Shown: positions 1-11,760 of the stretch, piece after piece
Numbering within the stretch: the first letter of the stretch is position 1
Layout of the letters: each line of letters begins with the position of its first letter
NCBI RefSeq assembly: GCF_014066305.1
Contig: NW_023501062.1
Location: 424,501-488,500, forward strand
Reading direction: 5' to 3'
Length of the DNA stretch: 64,000 nucleotides
From: Letharia columbiana
Taxonomy: Eukaryota; Ascomycota; Lecanoromycetes; Lecanorales; Parmeliaceae
Notes under the pieces: generated by a model
Database searches by the model: none
Seen by the model: only the letters and a program-made list of their open reading frames with translations
What the model was told of the DNA's origin: nothing
Made by a program: the position numbers and the translations under genes

Positions 1-6
1 GGACAT

Positions 7-1096
7 TTAGACATAGATAGGCTGCGGGACCCCATAGTTCAATGGATCGTTAAACCTCAACCCCTTATCCAACCCACTAATGCTCTCCACCTCACTCTTC
101 TCGAGATTCCAACCCGTAACATCCAGGTTCTGCGCCAGACGTCCCTGGTTGTTGCTCTTCGGGATGACCGCCACGTCTCTCTGCGTCGCCCAACGCAATA
201 GTACCTGCGCGGGCGTCTTGCCATGCTTCTCGGCGGTCTTCTTGACCGTTGCGTTATCCATGAGTAGAGGCGTGTCTTTGGCGCGCTGCATGTCGAGTTC
301 GAGGAAGGATTGGGGACCGAAGGATGAGTAGGCTGTGATGGCTATGCCTTGGCTTTGGGCAAATTTGACGAGGCCTTCTTGGGTGAGGTAGGGGTGATGT
401 TCGATTTGGAGGGTCGCGGGAGGGATCTTGGCGTAGCGGAGGAGATCCATGAGGAGCTGGCCGTTGAAGTTGCTGATGCCGATGGATTTGGCCATACCCT
501 TGCTCACAAGCTTCTCCATGGCCGTCCAAGTCTCTTGGATGGTAGCGTTACCGGGAACGACGTTCTTGCCATCGTAGGTGAAGCCGGGAGGGTAGCGCTC
601 GGAAGGATCGACGTATTTGAGGGAGATGGGGAAATGGACGATGTAGAGATCGAAGTAGTCGATACCCCAGTCTTCGAGTTGCTTTTTGCAGATGGGCTCG
701 ACACGGTCGTGGTCGTGGAAGGAGTTCCAAAGCTTGGAGACGAGGAAGAGGTCGGAGCGTTTGACTATGCCTTCTTTGATGGCGCGGGCGACGCCTTGGC
801 CGGATTCTTGTTCGTTGCCGTAGTCTGGGAGTAATTAGGATGCGAGTGCGAGAGGATCGCTGGATAGGCTTGTGGGAAAACGAGTCGTCGGAGACTTACC
901 ACATGCACCATCAAAGAGACGGTAGCCAGACTTGATGGCGTTATAGACAGTATCGGCACAGGTGTCATTGTTGACTTTCCAAAGTCTGGGCAGACGATGA
1001 GCATGCTTTCTGAAACGACATGAGATGGCCCACTCACCCAAAGCCAACGAGGGGCATCTGGTGGCCGCTGTTGAGCTTGACGGTAGGAGAAGTCAT
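7..1096 (-). CDS. xyl1: NAD(P)H-dependent D-xylose reductase (aldo-keto reductase)
   Basis: Reduces D-xylose to xylitol and L-arabinose to L-arabinitol, the first step of fungal pentose catabolism; cytosolic. Exons 1038-1096, 900-985 and 7-824 join in frame to 320 residues, the usual length of the family. The aldo-keto reductase tetrad is present: Asp45, Tyr50 (in FDGACDYGNE), Lys79 (VSKLWN) and His112 (YIVHFP). A C-terminal IPKSNNQGR is the cofactor-phosphate binding loop typical of xylose reductases. The two introns (52 and 75 nt) have GT-AG ends. The stop lies 7 bases from the window edge, so the gene is complete. L-arabinitol dehydrogenase of the same pathway lies near 25.5 kb, too far to call a cluster. 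A close glycerol-type aldo-keto reductase is possible but less likely given the conserved loop. Confidence 0.95.
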
Positions 1097-1707
1097 GCTG
1101 GCGTATGATCTAAATGCAACTCTTTGAAGACGGACTGATGAGTTGAACTTATAAGTAATGGGCAATGGTTGCTTGAAGAGAATTGAGGTGGTTCTATTAG
1201 ATTTGTCAGATGCACTCCTTGTGTATAAAGCTGCAGGGCAAGTGTAAGTAAATACCGAGTGAAGGGATTGATAATGTTCATCTGCTCGTCAAGTCAAAGA
1301 AGAATACTCAAGTGGAGAGAAAGAAAAAGGGCGGTTGCCCCACATGAACCCCACACAATTGGCATTACGTCGGCGAGATGTAGGCACGCTTGTAACTTCC
1401 GAAATCAGTCTTATGATTTTTAGGCAAAACGGAACGGAGAGCGCCTAAATGGATAAATCAAGTGATCAACATAAAGTATACAAGAAATAAAACGGCATTT
1501 GCTTCCGGCAACGCAAAAACAGATGCAGCTTGGAAGCGCATGTTATGAATCGCATAGTAAAGGCTGGTGTTGGCTCTTATTGGTCAAATGCAACAGAACA
1601 AATAGGGGTCAGTAACAACAACGATTGGATAACAGTGCCCTGCCTGTTGTCCGAGATGCAACGCCGTCAACCCTAATCCATGCGATGCAGAATTGTTTGC
1701 GTAGCTA
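1097..1707. other. Intergenic region, no gene seen
   Basis: Shared upstream region of the xylose reductase gene and downstream region of SDS22. Only short chance reading frames are present. I saw no exact GGCTAA-type XlnR site here. Confidence 0.6.
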
Positions 1708-3140
1708 TCAAGTTACTCGTACATAAGCTGTCGAGTCGTCAGCACTTGTCCTTGGAGAGATGTGGAGACGAGCAGGAATCGTCTTCACGTACTTGCATCG
1801 ATCTGCTGAATCTGCGGTAACGCCAGTCGGATCTTGTTTCTATACAAAGCCGGGTTCTTCAACTGCAGAGGGTTCATCTCGAAGTAGACCGTATTCAACT
1901 CCTTCTTGTCTGCCAATTCCCTTTCCACTTCTTCAAACGATATGATTAGGTTCGAGGAAGCCCACAACTCTTCTAAATGCTTTTGATTCTCCAAGTTCGT
2001 GAGATGAGTGATTTGATTGTTCGAGATGTCGAGGACTCGGAGGTTGGTGTTTTCCTCCAGGCCAGAAATTTCAGTCAAGGCATTGTGGGAGATGTAGAGT
2101 TCTTCCAGGTTGATAAGGGCGGAAAGGCCAGACATTTTGGGTAGGCGATTCGATTGTATGGAGAGTATCTTGAGGTTGCTGAGATGGGATATGTTCTGCC
2201 ATGGTATGAAAGAAGAAACACGCATATCCAACGAAGGCACCTTACCTTGAGTTCTGTGATCTTGTTCTTCCCCAACCAAAGCTCTTCCAAACCTGTCAAC
2301 GTATCCAGGTTCTCCATCTCCTGTACCGCAATCAACTTTGGTAACCCTAAACTTCTGGCAGCTCCCCTACCCTAATTCGATTCGCAGCCAATTCTAAATT
2401 CCTCAACTTGGCCAACCCATCAAGTCCCTCAATCTTCTGGATCTTGTTCTGCACAAAGTAGATGTCCTTGAGCTCTTTGAGATGATCCACATTCTTGATA
2501 TGCTTGATCTTGTTGAAGCTTAGGTCTAAGCTTGTAAGGTGTACAAGGCTTTCTAAGCCCTTTATGTGTGATATCACGTTATCGTAGAGGTCTATTTCGT
2601 GCAGTGTCGGGCCCAGGTTTGGTGGCAGTTCGATGTACGAGATCTGGTTCTGGCGGAGGCATAATTTCTGTCGGGCCTTAGCTTCTTACTGCCTCTTTTG
2701 TACCACATTGGCTGCCGGTCAGGTCGTACCTCGACTTTGTTGAAGCGTTCAAGATGGAGGGCCTCGATTGCGGAGACGCGGCAGTGAACGAGATCGATGT
2801 CCTTGGTACAGTAGTATGTCAGCGCGTATAAGAAGACAATGACAAAAAGCAGCATTAGCATACATCAGCATCGGGCTCATAGTCTTCGAGCAAGTCTACC
2901 GCAAACTCCAGTCAGCAGAAACGCAGAGTAAACAGAGACTTATTTACCCTCGTCTGCGACGATCTGCTCTACTGGAGGAGCATCCTCGTCTGAGTATTCT
3001 GGATCTGAAAGAATCTCCGCATTGGTAATTACAGCTCTTCGATCCACTCGAAGCTTGCCATCCCAACCCTTACTGTCTTGAAGGGTTGTACCGTTAGTGA
3101 GGGACGGGGGATCTGTGGGTGCGTTTGGAGAAGTGTCCAT
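1708..3140 (-). CDS. sds22: Protein phosphatase 1 regulatory subunit SDS22 (leucine-rich repeat)
   Basis: SDS22 binds the PP1 catalytic subunit and controls its maturation, nuclear targeting and mitotic activity. Seven exons (2948-3140, 2864-2895, 2730-2801, 2371-2667, 2246-2320, 1793-2195, 1708-1727) sum to 1092 nt, giving 363 residues. After an acidic N-terminal tail (about 100 residues) the protein is a run of 22-residue SDS22-type leucine-rich repeats, e.g. LCLRQNQISYIE and LEELWLGKNKITELK, ending in the LRR cap. A simple reading frame stops at 1785. A GTACGT donor there joins a 20-nt last exon that restores the family C-terminus QIDATYVRVT, so the short exon is probably real. The repeat pattern and N-terminus leave little doubt about the family. 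Confidence 0.93.
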
Positions 3141-3878
3141 CTTTGGTAGATTGACGAGGTTCAGCAGTAAAACAAAAAGGCAAGCGAGCTGTTGTGTTGC
3201 GAAGCTTTGCTACGTGAAATAAAGTTGAACCCAACACTATTGGTTCGCGGAGACTTCTTTGAACGCTCCAGGGTTCTTCTCAATTTGTCCGCAGGGAGTT
3301 AAGATGGGCGGGACGCTGTTTGTATGTCCAATGCACCACCTCGAAGTCATTCCCAAGATCACAGGACTGGGCAATCAATTGAGTGTAAGGGTAAGTCTAG
3401 TGTAGAGTAGCCCATCAAGGTACGTGTGGTAACATCCACCCTTCCAAAAATCCAATCCGGCTTCCCACGCTAAAAGCGGCTGCCTCTGTGCTTAGTAGTG
3501 CTGCTGTTGCGTTGGAACTCCGGTGCCAGCGCAGATTTCTGTTTCTATTCGATGCCAAGGCAAATGGCAAACCAACACGTAGAATAACAGCAGTGGACTA
3601 TTTCTCAAACTCGAGAGCGCATTGTGTTTTAAGCTAATTCGAAATCTAGACATCGGTATTGGGGTATCTAGTATACAATAGTATTACAGGTCTTCTCCCG
3701 CTTTTCCCATTCTAGCCGGTCACTTTTGTAGACGATTCCAGCTCTCCCACTGTAGCCATGGGTGCAGTGCCACTTCATCCATCGCGTAGTGTCGCATGCT
3801 CCAGTGGATTTGCACAGACCACACCGCTCAGTGGGCCCTCTTGCCAAGATGACCTGACCCCCAGGAACGCCAGCCTGC
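3141..3878. other. Intergenic region, no gene seen
   Basis: Holds the SDS22 promoter and the downstream flank of the Sec61 beta gene. No coding signal beyond chance frames. Confidence 0.6.
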
Positions 3879-4670
3879 CTACGATGAGAATTTTCGAGTG
3901 ACCTTGGCGATGACTGTGATCGGAGTGTTAGCACAATTCCGATCAAGCGATAAGCTTTTGTCTGCGACCAAAGCACAATGGGAGGATTGTACATACTATG
4001 TAAGGCGACAACGCTGAAGATGAACCCCAGGGAAAGCACAAGCACTACTACCGGGTCCACCTTGAGTCCAGGGGACTCATCGGTGTATAATCCTAGATTA
4101 GAGATATAACTCATCAGCTCTCATATTCCAATGGGCCGAATCCCGCAACAACAATCAATGCACATGGCTAGAAAGCTCTTTCACTCCACATCGTGATGAC
4201 CTTCAACTTCGTCATAAGTAGATCGTCCGACGCGCGAGCATCCTCACACCCTCCATAACTACACAGCGTGAGGTATAAACATACGTAGCATAGTACTGGA
4301 GCTTCCTCCAGCCCCTGCCGCCCTTGTGCTCGTCGGCCTCGCATTCGCAACTTTATCGGCTCTGTCCGCCGCCGCTTTTCTTCTTATGGCAGTCTTAGGT
4401 CCGCCAGGTGGTGATAAGTTTCGTCCGCTGCTCACGCCTGCGGAAGCTGGGGGAGAGGTGGGAGAGGATGGGCGTGGTGAAGACTAAAGGAGTATTAGCC
4501 ATGACTCTTGCAGATGAACGATGACTCTCTAAAACGCATAGGAGCATCCGGTAGTCACGTCAAAAGAGTACGGAGCAGAATACTAGGCAAGAAAATACAA
4601 ATAATTGGAGCAATCTGAAATGCATTGGTTGAGAGGGTTAGGATGCCGGCGCGAGCTGTAGACATACCAT
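3879..4670 (-). CDS. SBH1: Sec61 translocon beta subunit (Sbh1)
   Basis: Tail-anchored small subunit of the ER protein-conducting channel. Four exons (4668-4670, 4285-4483, 3997-4092, 3879-3913) sum to 333 nt and give 110 residues, the family size. The N-terminal half is a basic, Ser/Pro/Ala-rich cytosolic region. It is followed by the hallmark LYTDESPGLKVDP, one membrane segment (about residues 77-99, VVVLVLSLGFIFSVVALH) and a short IIAKVTRKF tail. Exon 1 is only the ATG: the donor GTATGT follows it directly and exon 2 starts SSPRPSSP, the family N-terminus. The last 11 codons need a small terminal exon; reading through instead gives an unrelated tail. The family assignment is very secure and the three-base first exon is well supported. 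Confidence 0.93.
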
Positions 4671-5551
4671 TATGAAAAGGTGGAGAGCCGGTCCACTTCG
4701 GCAATAATCGCTGCAAGTGTATGAGTGTTACTTAGAGGAGTATCGCCAGTCGAAGGGTGGTGCAGCGATTGTGATTCAATGAAGATTGGTGAAAATCGTG
4801 CAGAAGTTGAAAAGGACAGCGATTTCGTTGATTTCGCAGGAGGCGCTAACGTAGTGCAGGTCGTAAGGCTGAAATCTGGGGAGAAGAAGCGCCAATCGCC
4901 CCCCTTCTAGAATTGGTGTATAAACTGGAAAAGTCTTCTACTCAGATCAATCAAAGCCATAACACAATAATACAACACACCCACCCAACTCGCGGCGCGT
5001 GAGCTCCTACTTCTTGGAAAGATTGGAGTAGATTCTGTCCTCTTCAGCTGCCAGGATCACTCTGACTTCACCAGACTTCACACACAGCGTTGTTTTGGCC
5101 AAGGCTGCAAACTTTGGCTCAGCCATGGCAGCCATTCTTCCTCCGCAGGCCAATCTCACTGCATCACGCACCCTACAAGCGGCATCCTCGGGTGAGCATT
5201 GTACTGAGCTGAGGGCAGGTTTACGCCTTCGTTTGCGGCCAAGACTTCAATGTTGTTCCTAGAATGGTTTGCACAGTGAAGGAGGACACTCTTCAGGTTT
5301 AGCATAGACATGAGGCCGGATGATCATACGACTGAGCCACCGCATTCCGAAATACCTAATTTGGCTCACTGAATTGGTGGTATGAACATGGAGTAAACTT
5401 TGATTTGATTCGCATTTGTCAGTGGCTATGATCAAGCTATCGATGCTACTTATGCCTGCTAATGAAGCAACACATCCATCTCGACGTCTTCTGGTGCAGC
5501 ATTTTGTTTTCCCACTAGGCCTGACCATCTCCTCCACCTTCTGACCTTCGT
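4671..5551. other. Intergenic region with a doubtful minus-strand ORF
   Basis: Between the eL20 3' end and the Sec61 beta promoter. On the minus strand, 5007-5135 reads as a 42-residue frame beginning MAAMAEPKF and ending YSNLSKK, with acidic and alternating composition that looks weakly protein-like. A second open stretch covers 5259-5537. I could not join them into a convincing model and recognise neither. They may be the last exon of a small unannotated gene or 3' untranslated sequence of eL20. Confidence 0.3.
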
Positions 5552-6512
5552 CTAAGCAAACGTGGCAGGTCGGTGAGCGGCGAACAGAGCCTTGCTGGTG
5601 GCCTTGGGCACACGGTGAGGAAGAGGGAATTTGAGGTTCTTGGAGAGCAGTTGTTTGATGTAAGGGCGCTTCACATCGTCGGTCTTCTCAAGCTCGACGA
5701 CTTTGAGGATCTGTGTTCCCCAGCATATTAGTACGCTGAAGAGGTGCTTTGGGAGAGGAGTGCTGCCATACATGGATTGACCTAAAGCGAGCTCTGTGTC
5801 TTGCGGCCATGTCTTGGTAGAGTGCATCCACTGCCTCTGTCCTCGACATCTCCCGATACTCCTTGTACATGTTGTGGGTGCCTGAGCGCGAGTCGTAGCG
5901 GATCCAGATGCCAAAATTCTTGACCTTGGTAGGGCGTCTTTCGTGTATCTAATCATATCCACCTTCATCAGCTCATGCTCTGCTAATTCTCGCAACCCTC
6001 CGCTATCGCTTTCTCCTCGGCATTGAACTGCTGCAGGGTCCATACCAGGTTGATGGTGATGATCTCGCCATTTGACTTCTTGACCTTCCTCAATTTCATC
6101 AAAAAGTACCAGAACCTCGATCTAGCGACGACTGTATTTGGTGCGAATATTCTCATGCGGTAGAGCTTTGGCGTTGCATTTGTATCTGTTGGCAGATGAC
6201 GCCCGATGACTTGGTATTCGTTGAGGCGCCCTGCACCCCACTCAATTAGCACCCAGATCGCACAAGACCTCAACAAGTCCTCAAGTGCATTGTTCGCACT
6301 CCCCGCATCTTGAGTTCGGTAGCCGTTTCCGTGGCAGCGCCTTGTAACCTGTAGGCTACACGCTTTTGAATTCTCGTTGAGAAAAAGGCTTCTCTTTCCC
6401 GGCACCTTCGTATCGCCGAAGGTGCATGCTATGTCCCAGGTGATCTGGAGGAGGCCGAGGGAGAGCGGAGTTTCAGGGCGGAGCATGAGGGATTGAGAGG
6501 AAGCTTACCCAT
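5552..6512 (-). CDS. RPL20: 60S ribosomal protein eL20 (L18a / yeast L20)
   Basis: Structural protein of the large ribosomal subunit. Exons 6509-6512, 6046-6230, 5772-5948 and 5552-5710 total 525 nt, giving 174 residues, the expected size. Family blocks are continuous across the joins: [63 protein letters not shown] and LKFPLPHRV near the end. Exon 1 holds only ATG plus one G; the acceptor at 6230 supplies GGCGCC to read M-G-R-L. The first intron is 278 nt, the longest worked out in the window, and contains an 8-bp-stem hairpin (6403-6424). Long 5' introns next to a tiny start exon are common in fungal ribosomal protein genes and often contribute to expression. Confidence 0.95.
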
Positions 6513-6827
6513 CTGCCTTCGTCAGTAGGGAGATCCAAGAGGCATATAGACTCTACTCACTGTGATCGTTCTAGCGAGGGACTCTTAAAGTTGTCAATGT
6601 CGGAGGTGATTTTCGTAGCTGGTGGTGATTTCGGTGCGCTTGGATTTAGCGAGGCGCGCTAATTTCAGCCCTATCAGTCCGAGGTTTACGACTCGCGATT
6701 TGGCATTCCTCCTCTACAAACTCACCACACGCATAACGGCGGTTCGGTAGTCTTTCACTCGCTTGATGGTTCACAAGAGGTTATGATATGATCGTGGCCC
6801 TACAAGACTGCGTCAAAAGAGACCGCC
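6513..6827. other. Divergent intergenic region (eL20 / CSN12-like)
   Basis: A 315-base bidirectional promoter region between two divergently transcribed housekeeping genes. No defined motif was recognised. Confidence 0.5.
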
Positions 6828-8350
6828 ATGGAGGTCTTATGTAGGGAATACTGGCACGCCAACCAAGAAGGATCAGGCCCACTGCTAGCAGCTACGATTT
6901 CTCCCATTGCACCTCCGAATTATCTGAACCGCCTCGACGCAATCTATGGTGACACTAATGCTGCCTCGATCAGCAGAGACATCAGTTACAGCCTCACGAA
7001 AACCGCCAATGCAGCGATCCAGTACCCAAATCCGGAAATAAACAGTTGGACCGAGATTTACTCAGCATACTGGTATGCCATTGGAGCGATACTTGCGGCA
7101 GAACACCCAACAACGAAGCCCGACTGGACTAAAGTCTACGAGGCGTGGAAAGACGTTGCGAATACCGTGATCAAGGGATACAGCGGCGGTGTATTGGAAG
7201 CTTGGACGTTGCCTGTACTGTATACTGCTGGCAAACATCTTCGAGCCTTTGCAATCAAAGCAGACGAAAATGCTAGAGCTAGTGGGGGTGACACCAGTTT
7301 CAACGCAGGAGGCTTGCAGGAGGATATTGCAGGCGACTTTGGAAAGAACGAAAAGCTAGAAGATGCTGCGCGGGTGATCAATCGGATGTTTACATTGTGC
7401 ATTAGTGATAGGTATGTAGCAATAGAAGAAACCTCGATACCGCATTTACCAGAGGACACTCGCTAAGTCTGCTATATCTAGAGCACCGTTAGAAGAATCA
7501 AGAAAATGGGGCCTCTACTACACCACCAATCTCCTGTTCAAAACCTACTTCAAGCTCAATTCCATCGGCCTCTCCAAAAACATCTTGCGCGCCCTGTCAG
7601 CTTCGAAAACGGACACGCCAACACTCGAAGCCTTTCCCAGGTCCCACATCGTTACCTTCAAATACTATGTTGGCGTTATCCAGTTCCTCGAGGAAGATTA
7701 CGCTCAGGCAGAAGAAAACCTCACCTCAGCCTGGCACATGTGCCATAGGTCTGCCACTCGCAATATAGAGCTCATCCTCACCTACCTGATCCCCACCCTT
7801 CTCCTGACCCGCCAACAGCTCCCCTCGTCCCGCCTTCTATCACTCTACCCGTCCCTTGGCTCTCTCTTCGCTCCCCTGACCCTGGCCATCCGCATCGGCT
7901 CGCTCTCAGCTTTCGACACCGCTCTTGCAGAAGGGGAGCATGAGTTTGTCAAACGGCGTATCTACCTCACCTTAGAGCGAGGAAGGGATATCTGTCTGAG
8001 GAACTTACTCAGGAAGGTTTATCTGGCTGGGGATCTGGACGAAGAAGGGAAGAGGAACACGAGAATCTATGTCAAAGACTTCGCCGCGGCCATCAGGTTG
8101 GGTGAGTCTGGGGCGAGCGGGGAGGGTATGGATGTGGAGATGGATGGATCGGCAGGGGAGAACAACGATGAGGTGGAATGCTTGGTTGCGAACATGATAT
8201 ACAAGGTAAACATCTCTTTTCCCCTCCACTCCCGACACTCATGTATGTTCTGACGTACGTCCACAGAATCTAATGAAAGGCTACATCTCCCGCGAGCGTG
8301 GCATCGTCGTCCTCTCCAAGAACGGAGCCTTCCCCGGCACCGGCATCTGA
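6828..8350 (+). CDS. CSN12: PCI-domain protein, CSN12 / Thp1-like
   Basis: Exons 6828-7411, 7482-8205 and 8267-8350 sum to 1392 nt, giving 463 residues. The protein is helical throughout, with the TPR-like helices expected before a PCI winged-helix module. Diagnostic segments include [40 protein letters not shown] (about residues 240-290) and the C-terminal [20 protein letters not shown], which closes the PCI domain. Yeast Csn12 is linked to the COP9 signalosome and, with Thp3, to transcription elongation and splicing; related Thp1/PCID2 acts in TREX-2 mRNA export. Length and the C-terminal signature favour CSN12 over Thp1. A Glu/Asp/Gly-rich insertion precedes the last intron. Confidence 0.88.
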
Positions 8351-9239
8351 GCCCTTCGCACCACCACCACCACCGCACAACCCCTCCTCCGCCTTCCGAC
8401 TTCCACCACGATGCCGCCTCGATCAAAATCCCAAGGTCCGGCCGGTTCAAGCGATGTGACACGACCCCTCGTTCGCTAGAACAAGGCACCAAGGCATCCC
8501 CCCCCCGTTTGCTGCCTGCCGCGGTCCACCGAATCACCGAAACCAGGCGACATGACTCGCCACGTCACCATGAGTCAATCCCCCCCCTGCGCACCCCCAT
8601 AGCGTTAGCCGAAGCGAAAACATCCGAGCAGGCCAACCCTGCGCTCTGTTGGTGCGGCAGACTCCTCTCGGTGAAACTTTTCTTCGGGGTTCCGGACTAA
8701 GACGGACCGTGCAGATACGCTGCCGCTGTGAGTCACGATTGCATGAACATTTTTTTTCGGGGGCAACGGGCTGAAAAGGGGTTGGAGGCAGCAGTTGCGC
8801 CGTTCTACAGCCGTGGGTGGTCACGCAGCCAATATTGAAGCTTTGATTTCGGTTTTTGGATGGGCTGAGTGGTAGCTTAGCTAGGTACCTACTTAGCTCT
8901 CGGTATCTGTCCGAGGAAGAGAAGTCTTGGAAAAGAAGTGCAGCCGTAACGTGATTTCAAATCACTCTCCCAACCCAAAAAATAAAAGTGCCAGCCAATG
9001 AATGGTTCGGCGGCCACGGATGCAGAGCAGGATGATATACAGCCACCCGTCCCAGTACAGTACGCCAGGCTTCTTCCACGAAAAGGGTCTAAGTATACAT
9101 GTGTAATACGCTCAGCAGATGTAAGGACAGAGAGAAATGGACAGTAAGGAATATTCTATTCCGAAAGAGTCGAGATGGGGGGAGCCAGACATTCTAGATT
9201 TGATATAGCCGAGTTGCGAAGAAAACGTGGTCGAACAGG
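8351..9239. other. Intergenic region, no gene seen
   Basis: Tail-to-tail spacer between the plus-strand CSN12-like gene and the minus-strand BTB gene. It contains several C homopolymers but no supported gene. Confidence 0.55.
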
Positions 9240-10278
9240 CTAGCGAGCCGAGTGCGGTGTACGCGGTGACTTGGTGATGATCGCGATGTCGTCCTAGGCG
9301 GAGAGACACACGTCAGCCAAGGCTGGCCGTCACCTGTTGCGTGCTCGGTCATGCAGCGGGAAGGGAAAGTGAGTCACGTACGATATGATTAGCCATGGCG
9401 ACGAACAAGTCGAAGAACCTGCGTCGAAGGCACGGGTCAGATACTGCGGGCTGTCGCAGGTGGTAGACTGCGGCATCGACTCACAGCAAGCCTCCAGCCT
9501 CCATCTCCATCTGCATGGTGCCGCTCCTCTTGAACGTAGCCCTGCTGCGGATGACCAGGGCCAGGTAGTGCGCCCGCAGCTTCGAGTCACTCTCCGGCGT
9601 GTTGGCGTACGCGTACCTCGCGCTCGAGAGGATGGTGCTGCACTGGATGCCGGATTGTAGGCCTTGCTTGCGCAGAGCCAACCTCTTGAGCTCGTCCAAG
9701 CCGTAACGTTCGGCCGTGCAGTACACCAGGGTGTCCTTCAGCAGCATCTGCCCGCATCCCATGTGGTAGACGGTCGCTTCCGAACCGCTCGCCGCCGTCT
9801 CTTCGAGCTCCCACGCATTTCGGCGCTTGTTGTGCAGCAGGCGAGGGTAGTAGTCGCCCTTGTAGAGGTATTCGAGGACGGAGGAGAAGACCTCGGGGAG
9901 TTCTTCGGGGAGGTTGACTCGTTTGGTGCTGGACTCGAGGAACTGGCCGCGGCAGATGGCGGCGAAGAAGGGGGAGGTGGAGAGGATGTCTTGGTGGGCG
10001 GCGAAGAGACGTTGCTCCACGCCGACGCAGAGGGTGACGATTGGTGAGGTCAGGGTGCTGGAATGGAATGATGGTCAGTAGGGTAGCGGAGATGCAGGCT
10101 CGAAGTCTGGAGCTGGGTACCTTCCCTGAGGTGGGTTCTCAGGCTTCCTGGACCTCTCCATCTTCTTCGCAGCTGCGGCATGGTCTCGGAAGGACCGCTT
10201 CTGTTTGCTCGTGGAAATAGATTTGCTGGCACGATGCTTAGAGAAGCTGTCATTGTGGTGCGTCCGCCGGGCAAACAT
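9240..10278 (-). CDS. BTB/POZ domain protein
   Basis: Exons 10121-10278, 9485-10057, 9382-9418 and 9240-9293 sum to 822 nt, giving 273 residues. A basic Ser/Lys-rich N-terminus (about 50 residues) leads into a BTB fold: PIVTLCVGVEQRLFAAHQDIL, SPFFAAICRGQFLES, then VNLPEELPEVFSSVLEYLYKG. The C-terminal helical part ends with FFDLFVAMANHI and a short polar tail. Fungal BTB proteins of this size act as oligomerisation or Cullin-3 adaptor modules, but the substrate or partner cannot be read from sequence. A first frame stops at 9481. A GTGAGT donor and 66-nt intron with a CTGAC branch site bypass it and recover the conserved-looking helix, so I prefer the four-exon model. Confidence 0.8.
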
Positions 10279-11757
10279 GATGAGCTTCTGGTCTGCACAA
10301 GGCTTCAGAAACGAAGCTTTGCCCGGTCGGGGGTGCTATGTATTAATGTGGGAGCATTGACGGATGGCGGAGCAAATTGAAAATGCCTCTTCATGTATGA
10401 GGCATCAACCAGGCATCTGGAGACTCGTAGCATTTTTTGAAAGATAGAGGGGGGATGAGAAACTTATACATCTGGCGCAACAGGCACCGAGTTCGACGCG
10501 ACTTTTTCATTGGACACGCGTAGAGTGGACCGGAGGACCGCGTAATCAGGTGACTCCTGGACCAAGACGGATATGGAAGCGAGCAAAGCAAATTCTAGCA
10601 AATTTTTCATCTCATGCAGGGAGCTTTGCTTGCTATCTTTCATTCAAAGCAAGGGTCCTGCTCTCCTGTTTCACTTGCTAAGCCCTTTTTTGCAAGCTAT
10701 CCTCTGCGGGGAAGCGGTTCCGGTAAATTGGTAAAGCTCTCGCCCCAGCATCTAGCTCTTTTTCTTTGCACCTGGACCGCAGCCACAGTAAAAACGGCCG
10801 ACAACTCTGCCTCAGGATGATGGCAGTGGATGCCTGCTTCTCTTCCCTTCCCTTCTTCCAAGAGTAGAACAATGAATGACAGACAGACAGACAGACAGAC
10901 AGACCCAACACAAACGTGGGGTAAACGCTTAACATTTCAACGCTTTGACGGACAGAAGAGCTTCAATGCTTGTACATACTAACGCAGGGAGCTCGACATC
11001 CCTTGCACCTTGACGGGCTACTAACCTAGCTGTTAGCCAACGCTATCGTGCTAGTCAGGAACCAAGTGGTCAAGTCTGGAGGGATTTTGCCATCGAAATC
11101 GGAGCAAGGCAGGGTTCTTTACCGCTATCACGTGACAGGAAAGAGGTTAAATCCCACGATCAACACCATGTTCTGGGGGTTACCAGACCGTGCGAGCGGT
11201 TCTTGTACGGGGAGCAACCCCGTATACCTAACCTTGTTCAAGCTTCGAGGAGCGTATAATCGCTGCCATTCTGCGGGAAGATCCCCATATGTGTGACTTT
11301 TTTGACGGGGAACATCCCCATTTTTGTGAATATTCTAAGATATGACTGAGCTTTAGAAATGAGAAATGGCCGTTACATTAGGGTAACATCCCCGTAATTT
11401 CTGTTACTCTTGATCATAGGGAACGTGGAATCGCCATCATCTTGGCGTAAGATCCCCATACATCCGACCATATTGTGACAACATTGAACCTTGCAGCATG
11501 TCAATTCATGGGGAACAGTCCGATAAGTTCAGCTCATTTGATTGGGTATCTATGCTAGAACAGAAGGAAACCTATGTAATGTTTCCGCCATGAGTCGTCA
11601 TGTTTGCCGGGGATCCCCGCACAAACCCGCCACTTCTCCCGTATCATGCCTATGTATGCTGGAAAAGTAAAGAAAAGAAAAGAAAAGTAAAGAAAAGAAA
11701 AGAAATCTATGCTCATGTCCGCCATTGCAAGTCGCTATTCGACGGGGATGTTCCGCA
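10279..11757. other. Intergenic region with short repeats
   Basis: No supported gene. Contains a GACA microsatellite, a cluster of GGGGAACATCCCC-like motifs from about 11163 to 11760 and an AAAGA-type purine tract near 11667-11706. Short open frames here show no protein features. Confidence 0.5.
10878..10904. repeat. GACA tetranucleotide microsatellite
   Basis: About 6.7 uninterrupted copies of GACA, read directly from the sequence. Confidence 0.9.
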
Positions 11758-11760
11758 TCA
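11163..11760. repeat. Cluster of short GGGGAACATCCCC-like motifs
   Basis: At least eight related short motifs occur at about 11163, 11206, 11277, 11309, 11392, 11449, 11509, 11612 and 11744. Examples are GGGGAACATCCCC, GGTAACATCCCCGTA, TAAGATCCCCATA and GGGGATCCCC. Each is partly palindromic. Spacing is irregular (about 30-130 bp), so this is not a simple tandem repeat. They could be a decayed satellite or repeated protein binding sites upstream of nothing obvious; the cluster ends where the SRA gene's stop codon lies. Confidence 0.55.

Noticed and set aside
1785..2279. SDS22 ending at the stop at 1785
   Set aside because: A strong GTACGT donor lies across this stop, and the downstream 20-nt exon restores the conserved C-terminus.
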